Shown: in pieces, positions 54,690 to 64,000 of the stretch
Layout of the letters: every line of letters starts with the position of its first letter
Position numbering within the stretch: the stretch's first letter is position 1
NCBI GenBank assembly: GCA_012845835.1
Contig: JABAKD010000001.1
Span: 9,134,832 to 9,198,831, forward strand
Source: Undaria pinnatifida
Taxonomy: Eukaryota > Sar > Phaeophyceae > Laminariales > Alariaceae
DNA length: 64,000 nucleotides
Reading direction: 5' to 3'
Position numbers and translations under genes: made by a program
Notes under the pieces: generated by a model
What the model was told of the DNA's origin: nothing
Seen by the model: only the letters and a program-made list of their open reading frames with translations
Database searches by the model: none

Positions 54690-56600
54690 CGTGTGTGAAC
54701 GCTCTCGTGTACGCGGGAGAATTCGCCCTACTCTCAAAACAGTACACTTCACAACTCCCTTCTGTTCCGCGTGGCCTTTGGACATTTTACACTTTGGAAA
54801 GCTTGACGCAGTGCCATGCTTTTCAATCTTCGCACACCTTTCCCCTGCACGATATTCGGCGTGGGAGCAGAGTTACGTGCGCCCATAATCAGAGGGTGTA
54901 CGGTGTTTGCGCTGCTCCAATTGGGGGCTGGGTTTGGCCTATTTCTATTCCCCCGATCCCAAAAAATATTCAACTTCCGAAAAACAGAACCCAAAATGGC
55001 TCAAATGGGCCCAGAGCTTTCAATTTTTATGGATTGGGTTTGGTTTTTTGGGTTTCGAACCGAACGGCAATGTTGGCCAGGACGACCCGCAATTGCCCCG
55101 GGCGAATGAAAACATCGCGTGAGCATGGAACCAGCATAAATCTGCGTAACGTACGCGTGCAGCAGTAACAGAAGCGGGACAACCCGCAATTGCCCCCCCG
55201 GTGGCGTCGTTGGTCAGCCTTGGCATGATTGCCGTAGAGCACAGAGCACATATGCAGAAAGCAGCAGCAGCAGAGTGTCGTTGGGCTGCAGCTACGTTGG
55301 TACGTGTATTTTTTTTGTCAACCCGCATCTCTCATCGAAGTCGTTGAATTTTTGTCGTACTTTTCAATTTCCTAGAAATTTATTTCCACTTCAAAACCAT
55401 TTTTGGTATGACTTGGGTTCTCGCAGGCAACTTCAAACCCGATTCTGTTTTGATCATCTGAATAGTCTTTAGAAGCGAACCCAATCGAAGTGTGGAACAT
55501 TGTGGGAATGCTCTTTGAAGCGGCTCGATTCTGATCAGCTGGCTGTTCAATATCTCCTCCGCTCCTTACTATAGCATTTGCCTCGGTGAATATGTAATCA
55601 CCAAACGGTTGTCGGTAAGTTGTTTTCGTCTCTTCCCGCCTGCCTGCGCAGTCATAGGATACCCTCCCAACGTAGTAAGGTGTTCTGACGTGGTCATGTG
55701 TCCATTTTCTTCCTGTCTATTGCTCGCCTATCCAAAACACCACAGTTCTCCCTACTATGCACAACCTCCTAATTTGCATTTTGTTTCGTCGTTCCAATTC
55801 CTCTATGCACTGCACCAACACCTACCTTCACATATGCCTGTGCGCAAAGCATTCCCGACAAAACCAACAATTTTCAATGGCATACAAGGGCTCCGCATGG
55901 GTGCCACCATGCTTCGGGCAGGGCAGGGCAGCACTTCGAAATGTTCGTTTCATTATTTGAAAGAGTAAAAAACGTTTCCACACACACAAACATGGTCTAC
56001 GCGTGCAGTGTGTAAGGTAATACCAAGAGTTCGATATAGACTAACAATTGACTACTTGCTACCGTTTCTTGAGTGAATCCGATTCCGAGTTTCATCAGAT
56101 TTCGATCGGATAAATCCGAGCACACGCCGACCGACCCTTTAGTCTGGCGATGAAACGTGTCCAGTGCGTTTCTAATGATGCTTTTACTCAGTCAAGCATC
56201 CGGCGCCAGCAAGGTAACTGAGCATGCCTGCTGTGTGTTCTCTTCGTAGCCGCTGAGGGGCGCGCACTGAGCCAGCTTCTGAGATATACCATGCATGATA
56301 ATATCATTTAGATCCGAGTCGCGACTGTCTGTGTGTAGTCTGATGGAGAAACGTGCTGACGGTGTTCCAGGCGCGAAAGACGGTGGTAACACTGCGTTCG
56401 TCATTCAACTCCTCGAATGCTATTGCAACGCTGCTCCTTGTTGCTAGCTGTAGATCACTCATCACTTCTTGTAGATACAGTACGCGACGAAAACGCGTAC
56501 GATTTTGACAGTTGATAACTTCAGGCTCGAGTGTTTTAAGACGGAAATAAAAACAAGTCATTTTTGTCTGATCACTCATTGGTCGGGATTCATACACAAA
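54690..56600. other. Intergenic interval, nothing recognised
   Basis: No frame shows protein-like composition with splice support. The 3' UTR of the upstream gene presumably lies at its start; no clear polyadenylation signal was identified. Confidence 0.35.
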
Positions 56601-56619
56601 GTAAGAGTCACCCGGGCAC

Positions 56620-57740
56620 GACAGGGTCACATCCCGGGATCGGACTGCACCCACACATCCGTGAACACGGATATCAACCGGGTTGATACCTCTCCGCAAG
56701 GTGTGGAAATCCTAACCCCGCCGGCCGATCTCTGATTGGCTGGGGTTCGGATATTGAGCTAGCTCCACCTCAGGAGGATAGGGTCCCATCCCCGGTCCAG
56801 AGGCCGTTCCATATCTCTGAAACTTCTACCAACCGGGGATGAAAACGGAGCTTTCTCGGGTCGAGACCGCCCCGCACAGTGAGGAAACCCCGTTCCCGTT
56901 GGCTAATCGCTGATTCGTTTGAGCTCCAAGGCGCTGTCCTAGGTGCATAGAGTCCTATCAACGGGGGGCATTTCTGTCGCACACGGGGGAGATAAGGTCC
57001 CATCCCCAGTTCATGATTCCCCCGAATCTCTACAGCTGTAAAAACGCGGGAACGTAACGATGATCCCCCGTCCCCGCACGGCGTGGAACCCCAACCGTGT
57101 TGGCTTACCGCTGATTGGCTGGGGCTCGGACATAAGGGCAACGCCACCACGGGAGGATATAGTCTCATGCCGGTTGAAGAAATCCTGACAAACCGGGGAC
57201 GATAACCGATTTCTCCTGCGGGTCGACACAGCCCCGCATGGGGTGTGACAATCATCTATTCACATTGGCTTATCATTGATTGTCCGTGCAGCCCGTAGAG
57301 CCAGAGCCACTCGGGGCGGATAAAGGCCAGCCATTGAGGGGGGGGGTTCCAACGCACCCGATGAGGATAGGGTTCCATCCCCGTTCCAGAAATCCTTCCA
57401 TACCCCATCAACTTCAACAAACCGGGGACGAAACCGACTTCTCCCGGGTCGTCACCACACCGCACGGTGTAGAATCGCTAGCTGAGGTCCGTATACAAGG
57501 CCAGCACAACATAGTAGGGTCGAACCCCCGGTTCACAAATCCTTCAAGCCTTTTACAACTAGAAAAAAGCGGGCAACTCACACTGCTGAATTTTTATTCG
57601 TATGCCCCAGCCCCGGTACGGTGGCATTTCATTTGACCCCCTGCCTCGATACTGCCCCGCACGTGTAGCCCAACCTCCGGGTACTCGATTGATCGGCTCG
57701 CCTGGGGTTCGTGGATAGAGGAAACTGCCACTCACTAAGA
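56620..57740 (+). repeat. Degenerate tandem satellite, about six units of 160-225 bp
   Basis: The anchor 'ccgcacggtgtggaa' and its variants recur at about 56697, 56874, 57076, 57236, 57461 and 57659. 'gataggtcccatccccg'-like words recur at about 56777, 56992 and 57366. 'ctgattggctggggttcgga' occurs at 56731 and 57111. The frames across it are not genes. Confidence 0.65.
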
Positions 57741-57811
57741 AGTTCAGCTAGTTCAATGACTATCATCTCATACTGGCCTGTGATTAGAGAAGTTGTGCAT
57801 GGACCAACTTT

Positions 57812-58060
57812 ATGAAAAACTGAAAAACGTCATCTGCGAGTACGACCGATTGAATGGTTGAAACTCAACTTTGCATGCTGCGTGGTACATGTATATTTCA
57901 TTTATGATATGGTGTTTGTGAATTAAACCTACGATATGGTTGCTAATACACAGTTGCATACATTTTACAGAAGGTCGTTGTTATATATTTTATCCCCATG
58001 AAATATTTAGGTCGGTGACTCCCCTGGATGTTGTCAGGGTCAACAGGGCGATTTCCCATA
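57812..58060 (+). repeat. S1 SINE-like repeat, split copy
   Basis: The head 'gtcatctgcgagtacgaccg' with 'ctttgcatgctgcgtggtac' lies at 57828-57890. The tail 'ggtcggtgactcccctggat' ... 'cagggtcaacagggcgattt' lies at 58012-58055. Extra sequence lies in between. Confidence 0.55.
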
Positions 58061-60600
58061 TTACCCATTGGCATAGTTTAGTCCAGATCGAGTCTGAGAT
58101 CGGTCCAATTTGCTTGGGTACCGAATTATAGCAGCAGTAGTAAATCCACTTCACTAGAGATGATCAATCAGCAATCAGCAGCAAGGAGCGCGTCAAGTAC
58201 GATGCAGCACAAAATTTATTGTCAATTACGTACCAACACGACCGCTTCCAGTTGACTGGCAAACGACCAAAACAGCATCGGAGACAGACACCACAGCAAC
58301 AAATCAAGCCTTCCACACCGACTATACTGTTCCAAAGAGTCTTGGGCAAGAGAACCACGCGCTGAAGCGATACGGGACGAATGCATGCCACTGGTTTCTC
58401 ACCTGGATACCAACGACCTTCGCGTGGCGCAGCTTAACAACAGGAACGATTTTTCCCCTTGTTTTTTGTGTCGAAAAGTTATTCCCTGTTTTTTGGTACA
58501 CCCTCCCCATGCCATAAGTTAGGCAAAAAGCATGTGTGTAATATGGCACCACTGTGTGCTCTTACCCGTACGTATATTACTTGCACGAGTACGAAGTATA
58601 TCGATGTGCCCGAACTCGTATGGTACCACCGTCGAGGCCGGGAATGCCGCCGCTCGTACTGCTGCTGTGTGGCTTTTCTGGGGCAGTAATCGTGATCACA
58701 CTACCTCATCGTTTTTGTCATTCGTGCGCTTGCCACGTCTATCCATGTACGTGCGTATCTACCGCAATTCAATAAATAAATGCACTACTATGATACCTAC
58801 CTCAACCCCATGTTTTCTTTTAAAAGTAAAAACCTTTGTTTTGGGACAAAATGTGACGCCAACTTGGCAATAGTATGTCTTCCCAAGTTTTATTTTATCA
58901 ACCTCTCCGTACATCAAGATCCGGAGAATAGCTCCAGAGTACTGCTCAAAATACAAGATTTTGCGCACTTCTCGCTTGTCTCGATCAGCCCCCATACCCG
59001 TTCCTGGCCAGGTGCGGAACGGATAAGGCAGGGCGAGGGACGATGGAGCCGCCCCTCGAAGACGGCGCTCGAACGAAGCGATTTGACCGAGAAATTCGAG
59101 TCCCGAGATTCCCATACTGAGGCCGAAACGAAAAAAAGCTCCTCGCCAATCCCTGTCCTCAAAAACACGAATACTTTTATACTCCGGAGTATATGGATGG
59201 TTGAATACATGTAGCACCTCAACTTGGTACGGTCCATTACCTTCCCTTCTCTTAGTCACGTCCTTCTTGGGCAGCTATTATGGAGGGAGGGGCCGCCGAG
59301 GCGCCCCGCCCGATCCTTGTAGACCTGAACTTTTTGTTCGCTGGATATACAATATCATAGGCTTGTATCTGTTCCGCCAGCAATTATTGTGGCATAGTTG
59401 GACGTTTATGAGCGCATTGAAGTGGCGTAGTTGGCGTTCGGATTGCCCGGGTCCAGGAGGAATTGTCGGTCCCGACCAAACCAGGGAGTGGAGGTGCGAA
59501 ACTACCAGCAGTTAATAATTTACGCGACCTTCCCGCGCGCTGTATAATAAGCCTAAGTTTCGAAGCCTACTTTTTCTCAGGGCGTCTCAACTACCCCCAA
59601 AAGGCATTGGAACGGTACAACTTGGAACGTAATGATAGTAATCGCCCCGAGGATGGCTGCTGATTGGTGATCAAATCGAATAGTTTCTGGCGTGGTCCCG
59701 TCCTTACCCTTTTTGTTGTTAACATTATAAAATATGTGCCAGAGTAGTTTTTCTAGTGCAGGAGAACGGAACGGCCCGCTTTGAACGACTGTTCAGCTGT
59801 TGATTGGTTCCGACATTTGCTGGAGGCTCAGACGGGGATATGGGTGTACATGGGATGACATAGTGATCACGGGACGGAGCATATGTGGACCCCGTAGGAC
59901 CCGCCTGCGGCAGGCGCCACGCTATACGGCCATGGCCTGGCGAGGAGTCTCACGAGGGAAAATAATACGGCGTGGCAAACGAGACTCTGGCGATATGCTT
60001 CAGGCAAAAAAAAGTGTGGAACCGGTGTTCATACGAATACATTTTAGGAGACCTCGCCGAGCCGCTACGGCAATATCATAACTTTAAGATTGTTCCCGAG
60101 GGTGCCACTTAGATGCCTAGCACCGCTTGCTCATAGGTTGCCTTGCGCTATGTTTGCGTCTGAAGTCCTTCTCTGTGTCGGGAACACCCGCTGCCCCATT
60201 GACGGCATCCCTGTCCTAGAGTCGAACTGCACGGCTCCGCTGCATAGGCCAGTTGGGTTATCATCTGTTCAGGTCGGTTGCCCCGAATTCACCGGTTCAC
60301 ATTGGATACAAGCATGCTAAAATAGAACGAACGACATCGAATGGCCTCTTTCCGTTCCAACCTTTCCAAGGAGACCGAAATGAGTTAACACATGCCCTCA
60401 GTCGCCGTACTTGAGAAGCTCTATACAACTCTATACCTCACCCTAATAGTGACTTGGACATCATATTATACGGTTAACCCGGTGCACCATCCCATGGCCT
60501 AGGTGTATTATCAATAACCTTGTAAAAACACAAAACGAGATTCAAATGACAACGGGTACTTATTCAGTTGAGGGAAAACGCACAACGCACGAGCTACCCC
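58061..60600. other. Interval without a recognised gene
   Basis: A 166-codon minus-strand frame (59259-58759) and a 93-codon plus frame (59800) show no family signature and no convincing splice sites. No repeats of the families above were found. Confidence 0.3.
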
Positions 60601-60665
60601 CCCTCCCCCCCCCCCCCCCCCATCCCCTCCTTCCCGCCCGCCCGCCCCGCCCCGCCCCGCCCCCC
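60600..60665 (+). repeat. C-rich tract upstream of an acceptor
   Basis: C-runs and (CCCGC)n words at 60599-60665, ending about 26 bases before the acceptor at 60691. Confidence 0.85.
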
Positions 60666-60691
60666 TCTTTTGTTTGTGCTTGTGTTGGCAG

Positions 60692-60826
60692 GACCTTCAA
60701 CTTGCCATTGACTACGCGGTCCATCTTTGCGTGATCTACCTCTGGGACACCGATAGCTGCATGGTGAACATCATTACCGACAAGCCCGTGGTCGGAACAT
60801 CGGAGCAGCGCACCTCCGAGCGCCAG
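60692..60826 (+). CDS. Exon of a second plus-strand gene (45 codons)
   Basis: Acceptor TGTTGGCAG, donor CGCCAG|GTGCGA, phase 0 on both sides. It encodes DLQLAIDYAVHLCVIYLWDT and DSCMVNIITDKPVVGTSEQR: globular, strongly protein-like, no low complexity. The family was not recognised. Confidence 0.55.
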
Positions 60827-60861
60827 GTGCGACAAATTGTTTCTTGTTTTGTTCCAGGGCT

Positions 60862-61010
60862 TTCTGGGTCATGCTCCGACACGCGGGTCATGATCCACAC
60901 TCGGGTCGGTTTAGGGGGTTTGCAATATCTCGCGCATCGAGTAGGGTCGGGTCGAGTCGGGTCGGGTCGGGTCACCCTGTCCTGACACAACCTGACCCGC
61001 GACAAGTATC
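60862..61010 (+). repeat. GGGTC-rich dispersed repeat
   Basis: 'gggtcatgctccgacacgcg' then GGGTCGAGTCGGGTCGG words, as in the other copies, directly after a donor. Confidence 0.6.
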
Positions 61011-61045
61011 CCGATCGGTGGAAATTGCTGTTTTTCCCATGCAAT

Positions 61046-61083
61046 TCGATGAGCAGTGGCAATGCTGAACCCTTTGCGCGATG
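61046..61083 (+). repeat. Fragment of the tRNA-derived SINE body
   Basis: 'gagcagtggcaatgctgaac' and 'ccctttgcgcgat' match 50262-50294 with few changes. Confidence 0.5.
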
Positions 61084-63520
61084 TCCTTTATGAGGGCATA
61101 CGTATGGTATTAAAACGAGAGGCTTTTCAGAGACAAGTATCAGCAGTATAGATTAATCCCGGCTCGGGCGTTGTATGAGTACGAGCATATATACGAGTAT
61201 GTGCGAGTACGAGTATACGCAAGCACTGTCTGGTAGTTCATCTGCTGTGCAGCACTGCTGTGCGTGGTTTGTTTTGTGTGTTGCGTTTAATCGGCTCTTT
61301 CTACACAACATGATTGGAACACCCTGTGTTTATCGTGTTCCTTCATCCCAGAGAGATACAAATGATCAGATCTGTGAAACAGGTTTACCATGCACAAAAA
61401 TCTCAAGACGGGAAATCCAATGAAATGTCAGCGTGCTGGGGTTAGGGTATACGAATATAAACACAGCAGAAAAACAGGCCAGACAAGAAACTAGAAAAAA
61501 CAGAAAGCAGAAGGACAAAATCGCAGAAGGAATCTTGGAATGAGGCATAAACACACAGTGCAAAAAGACGCAAGGAAATCAGACGAAACAATGACCCTCT
61601 ATCTCGTGGATGTCCTCTTGCTCGTGTGCTACGTAAGCTCTGAAAGAGTGTTGTGCATCACTATCGACACAAAGAAGGAAGGAGAGGAGAGCAGATAGAG
61701 AACGAAATAATGAAGTAATGAAATAGAGAAATAAGGCCAAGGTATTCCGTAGTTTCTTGGGGCTTTTTTATTACAGAACGTTTTTTAAGTCTTGGCGGAG
61801 CCTGGATCTTGGATTTTGAACGTAGAAAGAAATACCCCGTTTTTTTGCGAATAAAGCATGAGCCTGAATGAAGCAAGAAGCATTTTGTACGAATGCCACT
61901 CAGCTTCAGAGACAGGCTGCACGCAGCTGCTATACCTAGAGCTCGAGCACGAGCACGTACGAGATAGGCATACGAGTACGAGTACATAGTATTCGTGTAG
62001 GGGTGTAGTGTCAAGTATAGTGTCAAGTGCGGGCTGGGGGGTACGAGAACTACTGCGTGTTGCTATGTAAAGTTATTCAGCGAGCCATTCGATGACAGTC
62101 TACGTCGCGGACAGCGGCTCGGACGCGCACAGAGGTAAAATGCAAGACCTCGTCTCGCCGGCTCGATTGTCAGTGAACCTTAGCCGATGTCGATGGTAGT
62201 TTGCGTGCTAAACCGCTGGCCTTGCTATGTCTGCTGCCCGACGCCAACCTACGAGTGTCTGTTGTTGTGTTAAACGAGTCTATCTACAAGAACGCGCAGA
62301 GAAGACGTGGGTGCAACCTACAACAGCAAGCAGCAGTGCTATTGTTGCAATCGACGAGTTAAAGAAGGCAGCGCCAACTTTTCGCTTGAAACGCCGTCAG
62401 TACGTCTCTCCACGGTCAGGCTGCCTACATCCGGTCTGCGGGCTCCGATCGAGAGAGAGGCAGGCTCCGTGCGCGCCTCTCCGTGACAACGTAGAAAGCC
62501 TGCAGCTGACGTCAGCGTGCTGGCCCTTTATACTTGATTGCGTCGAAGCATCATCGATTTTAACGCACCCGGCGCGTCTCTTTTGTGGCCAGACTAGAGA
62601 GTCAGTCGACATTAGGCATGGGCTCGGATTTCGCGTAAACACGTACCAGGTATATATTTACACCTCCCGGCGTGATGTCATACTACCAGGTACACATTTT
62701 ATGATTTTTTTTGCTTGAATATCCAATCGAACTTTTTAAGCTCGGAAATGGATTCGCATAAGAAACGGCGTAAGTGTAGTCCATTGTCTTTTGACTGTTG
62801 AAACTCTTGGCATTGATTTACATTTTCTACGCGCGTTGTGTAGACCATTTTTGTGCGTTTCGTGCTCTCGTCCAATTTTCCGCTATCATACCTTTTGAAC
62901 GGAACAAAAAGCGTATGAAAATACGTGGAAGTGTGGTGAGCTCAAGCTTTATTTTTCCCCATTCGCCTGAGGATGAAAAAAAAAAAAACAAACAAATCGA
63001 AACTGCTGTCCCGCGCTGCCCGAAGCATGATGCCGGCACCCATGCGGAGCCCTTGTATTTTTGTATGATAGACATACATACCTAGGCCTTAAGATTGTTC
63101 CGCGGTTTCGCTCTTATTTTCTCAAGCGAGGAGCCTCATGTTTTAATGCACGACACTACCACCGCAGCATGCATCACAGCCTTTTCCTATCCCATCCCAA
63201 CCCATTCCTTTTTTTTTAGACGGGACAAGAAGATGCACAGTAGAGACGGGGCCTGATAACAGGCACAAGCCACCTTGCAGGCTTCTCTACTAAGCAGGTT
63301 CCACGATGTTCACTCACTTCTGTCTTAGAGAAGCTCTTTGTATTTTTCCCTCTCAGCCACGGAAGGAAGTGAGCGTTATGCGTGGATGATGCAAGTGTAC
63401 CATCCCCTTTTTCCTATACGCACACGCCTTCAGAGGCATGTGAAACCTTTTTTACCCCATATCCACGTCCTAGATCCTACCCTTTTGCTAGGTTCCCAAG
63501 GCAATACCGTAACACCACCC
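61084..63520. other. Intron or intergenic interval, nothing firm
   Basis: GAGTACGAG words cluster at 61170-61215 and 61945-61985. A short (A)n at 62969-62980 is the only other feature. No exon could be supported between 60826 and 63704. Confidence 0.35.
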
Positions 63521-63521
63521 C

Positions 63522-63672
63522 ATTTCATCCCATCCCATCCCATCCCATCCCATCCCATCCCATCCCATCCCATCCCATCCCATCCCATCCCATCCCATCC
63601 CATCCTATCCCATCCCATCCCATCCCATCCCATCCCATCCCCTCCCATCTCGTCTCATCCCATCCCATCCCT
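63522..63672 (+). repeat. (CCCAT)n pentanucleotide array
   Basis: About 28 near-perfect CCCAT units, degenerating toward the right end. It forms a pyrimidine-rich region 30 bases before the acceptor at 63703. Confidence 0.93.
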
Positions 63673-63703
63673 GTGTTCTTGTCTCCGGCGCGCTCAATGG
63701 CAG

Positions 63704-63885
63704 AGGCGCGTTGGAATGCTCACGACGGAGGGAAGTGACCATTGGGCCTCGAAGAGCGAAATCGAGAACTCGCGCCGCCGTTACCGCGTGTGCTTCAACC
63801 AAAGGCGGAATGACCCGAACCTGCTGTGCTCCTGGATTCGCGCCGTGGGAACCGAGGTGGACAAGTGGAGGCAGGAAGTGTTAGG
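63704..63885 (+). CDS. Exon of the second plus-strand gene (about 60 codons), running toward the window's right edge
   Basis: Acceptor CTCAATGGCAG, donor TTAGG|GTGAGG, phase 0 in, 2 out, so it can follow the exon at 60692-60826 directly. It encodes RRVGMLTTEGSDHWASKSEI, ENSRRRYRVCFNQRRNDPNL and LCSWIRAVGTEVDKWRQEVL: globular, charged, Trp-containing. No family recognised. The gene continues beyond the window. Confidence 0.6.
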
Positions 63886-64000
63886 GTGAGGGCATCTTGC
63901 CACTATTAATAGCCGGCACTATGTCATGAAGTTTCCCTATCAAGTATTAATCAGGCACTATAGGGGGACCCCCACTGCAGACAAAGATGTCGGTTGACGG

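Noticed and set aside
56770-57255. 161-codon minus frame over the satellite
   Set aside because: It lies entirely within the degenerate tandem repeat and its segments repeat with it.
58759-59259. 166-codon minus-strand frame
   Set aside because: Reasonable length, but no recognised motif, no splice context and no compositional contrast with surrounding non-coding DNA; chance is likely.
60205-60280. Minus-strand tRNA-like sequence with AGTTCGACTC
   Set aside because: A B-box-like word and a weak A box exist, but no cloverleaf could be drawn and no related copy was seen in the window.

Overview
The window reads as nuclear DNA of a complex eukaryote. It has kilobase-scale introns with GT-AG borders and coding exons rich in Ala, Gly, Ser, Gln and Lys-Pro runs. 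It carries many simple repeats, an intact Helitron, LINE debris, pogo-like and SINE-like elements, and base composition near balanced to moderately GC-rich. No operon logic, Shine-Dalgarno sites or CRISPR array was seen. The style fits a stramenopile alga such as a brown alga, but no diagnostic host gene fixes that, so the lineage is inferred with modest confidence.

Layout. (1) 1-7.6 kb, minus strand: three large exons with matching splice phases (7596-5387, 4041-2575, 1879-1 and off the left edge) give about 1,850 residues of one disordered, probably nuclear protein with Gly/Ser, acidic Glu-Lys, Lys-Ala-Pro and poly-Ala blocks. (2) 7.6-16.9 kb: gene-poor, holding dispersed repeats and a 5'-truncated LINE reverse-transcriptase remnant with repeated 3' tail units. 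(3) 16.9-19.4 kb, plus strand: an Ala- then Gln-rich open frame, perhaps with a one-base shift in a G run. (4) 21.0-29.2 kb: a Helitron with a four-exon Cys-rich gene, an uninterrupted 1,711-codon Rep/PIF1-helicase/OTU gene 77 bases downstream, and a 79-codon frame overlapping its stop by ATGA, followed by 188-bp tandem repeats. (5) 29.3-30.3 kb: a pogo/mariner-like non-autonomous element inserted in a tandem repeat.

(6) 31.5-54.7 kb, plus strand: a long split gene reconstructed from exons whose splice phases agree: a PDZ-like domain, coiled-coil exons, a 19-base microexon, a 473-codon Ala/Asn/Gly exon, a 652-codon Ala-rich exon and a PWWP-like C-terminus ending at 54689. Its introns are packed with repeats: a roughly 600-bp family (R1) with related elements that border poly-C/poly-G tracts, a SINE-like family (S1), GGGTC-rich repeats, GATCTAGATC-rich foldback elements, and (GGTGTT)n arrays. 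(7) 54.7-60.7 kb: no convincing gene; a degenerate satellite lies at 56.6-57.7 kb. (8) 60.7-63.9 kb, plus strand: two exons of another gene that runs off the right edge.

The main candidates for novelty are the multi-ORF Helitron with an OTU protease and a spliced Cys-rich partner, and the repeated association of R1 elements and poly-C tracts with 3' splice sites of the long split gene, including a decaying tandem array of one exon's acceptor and start. All gene models come from reading frames, splice signals and phase agreement only; no alignments or transcripts were available.
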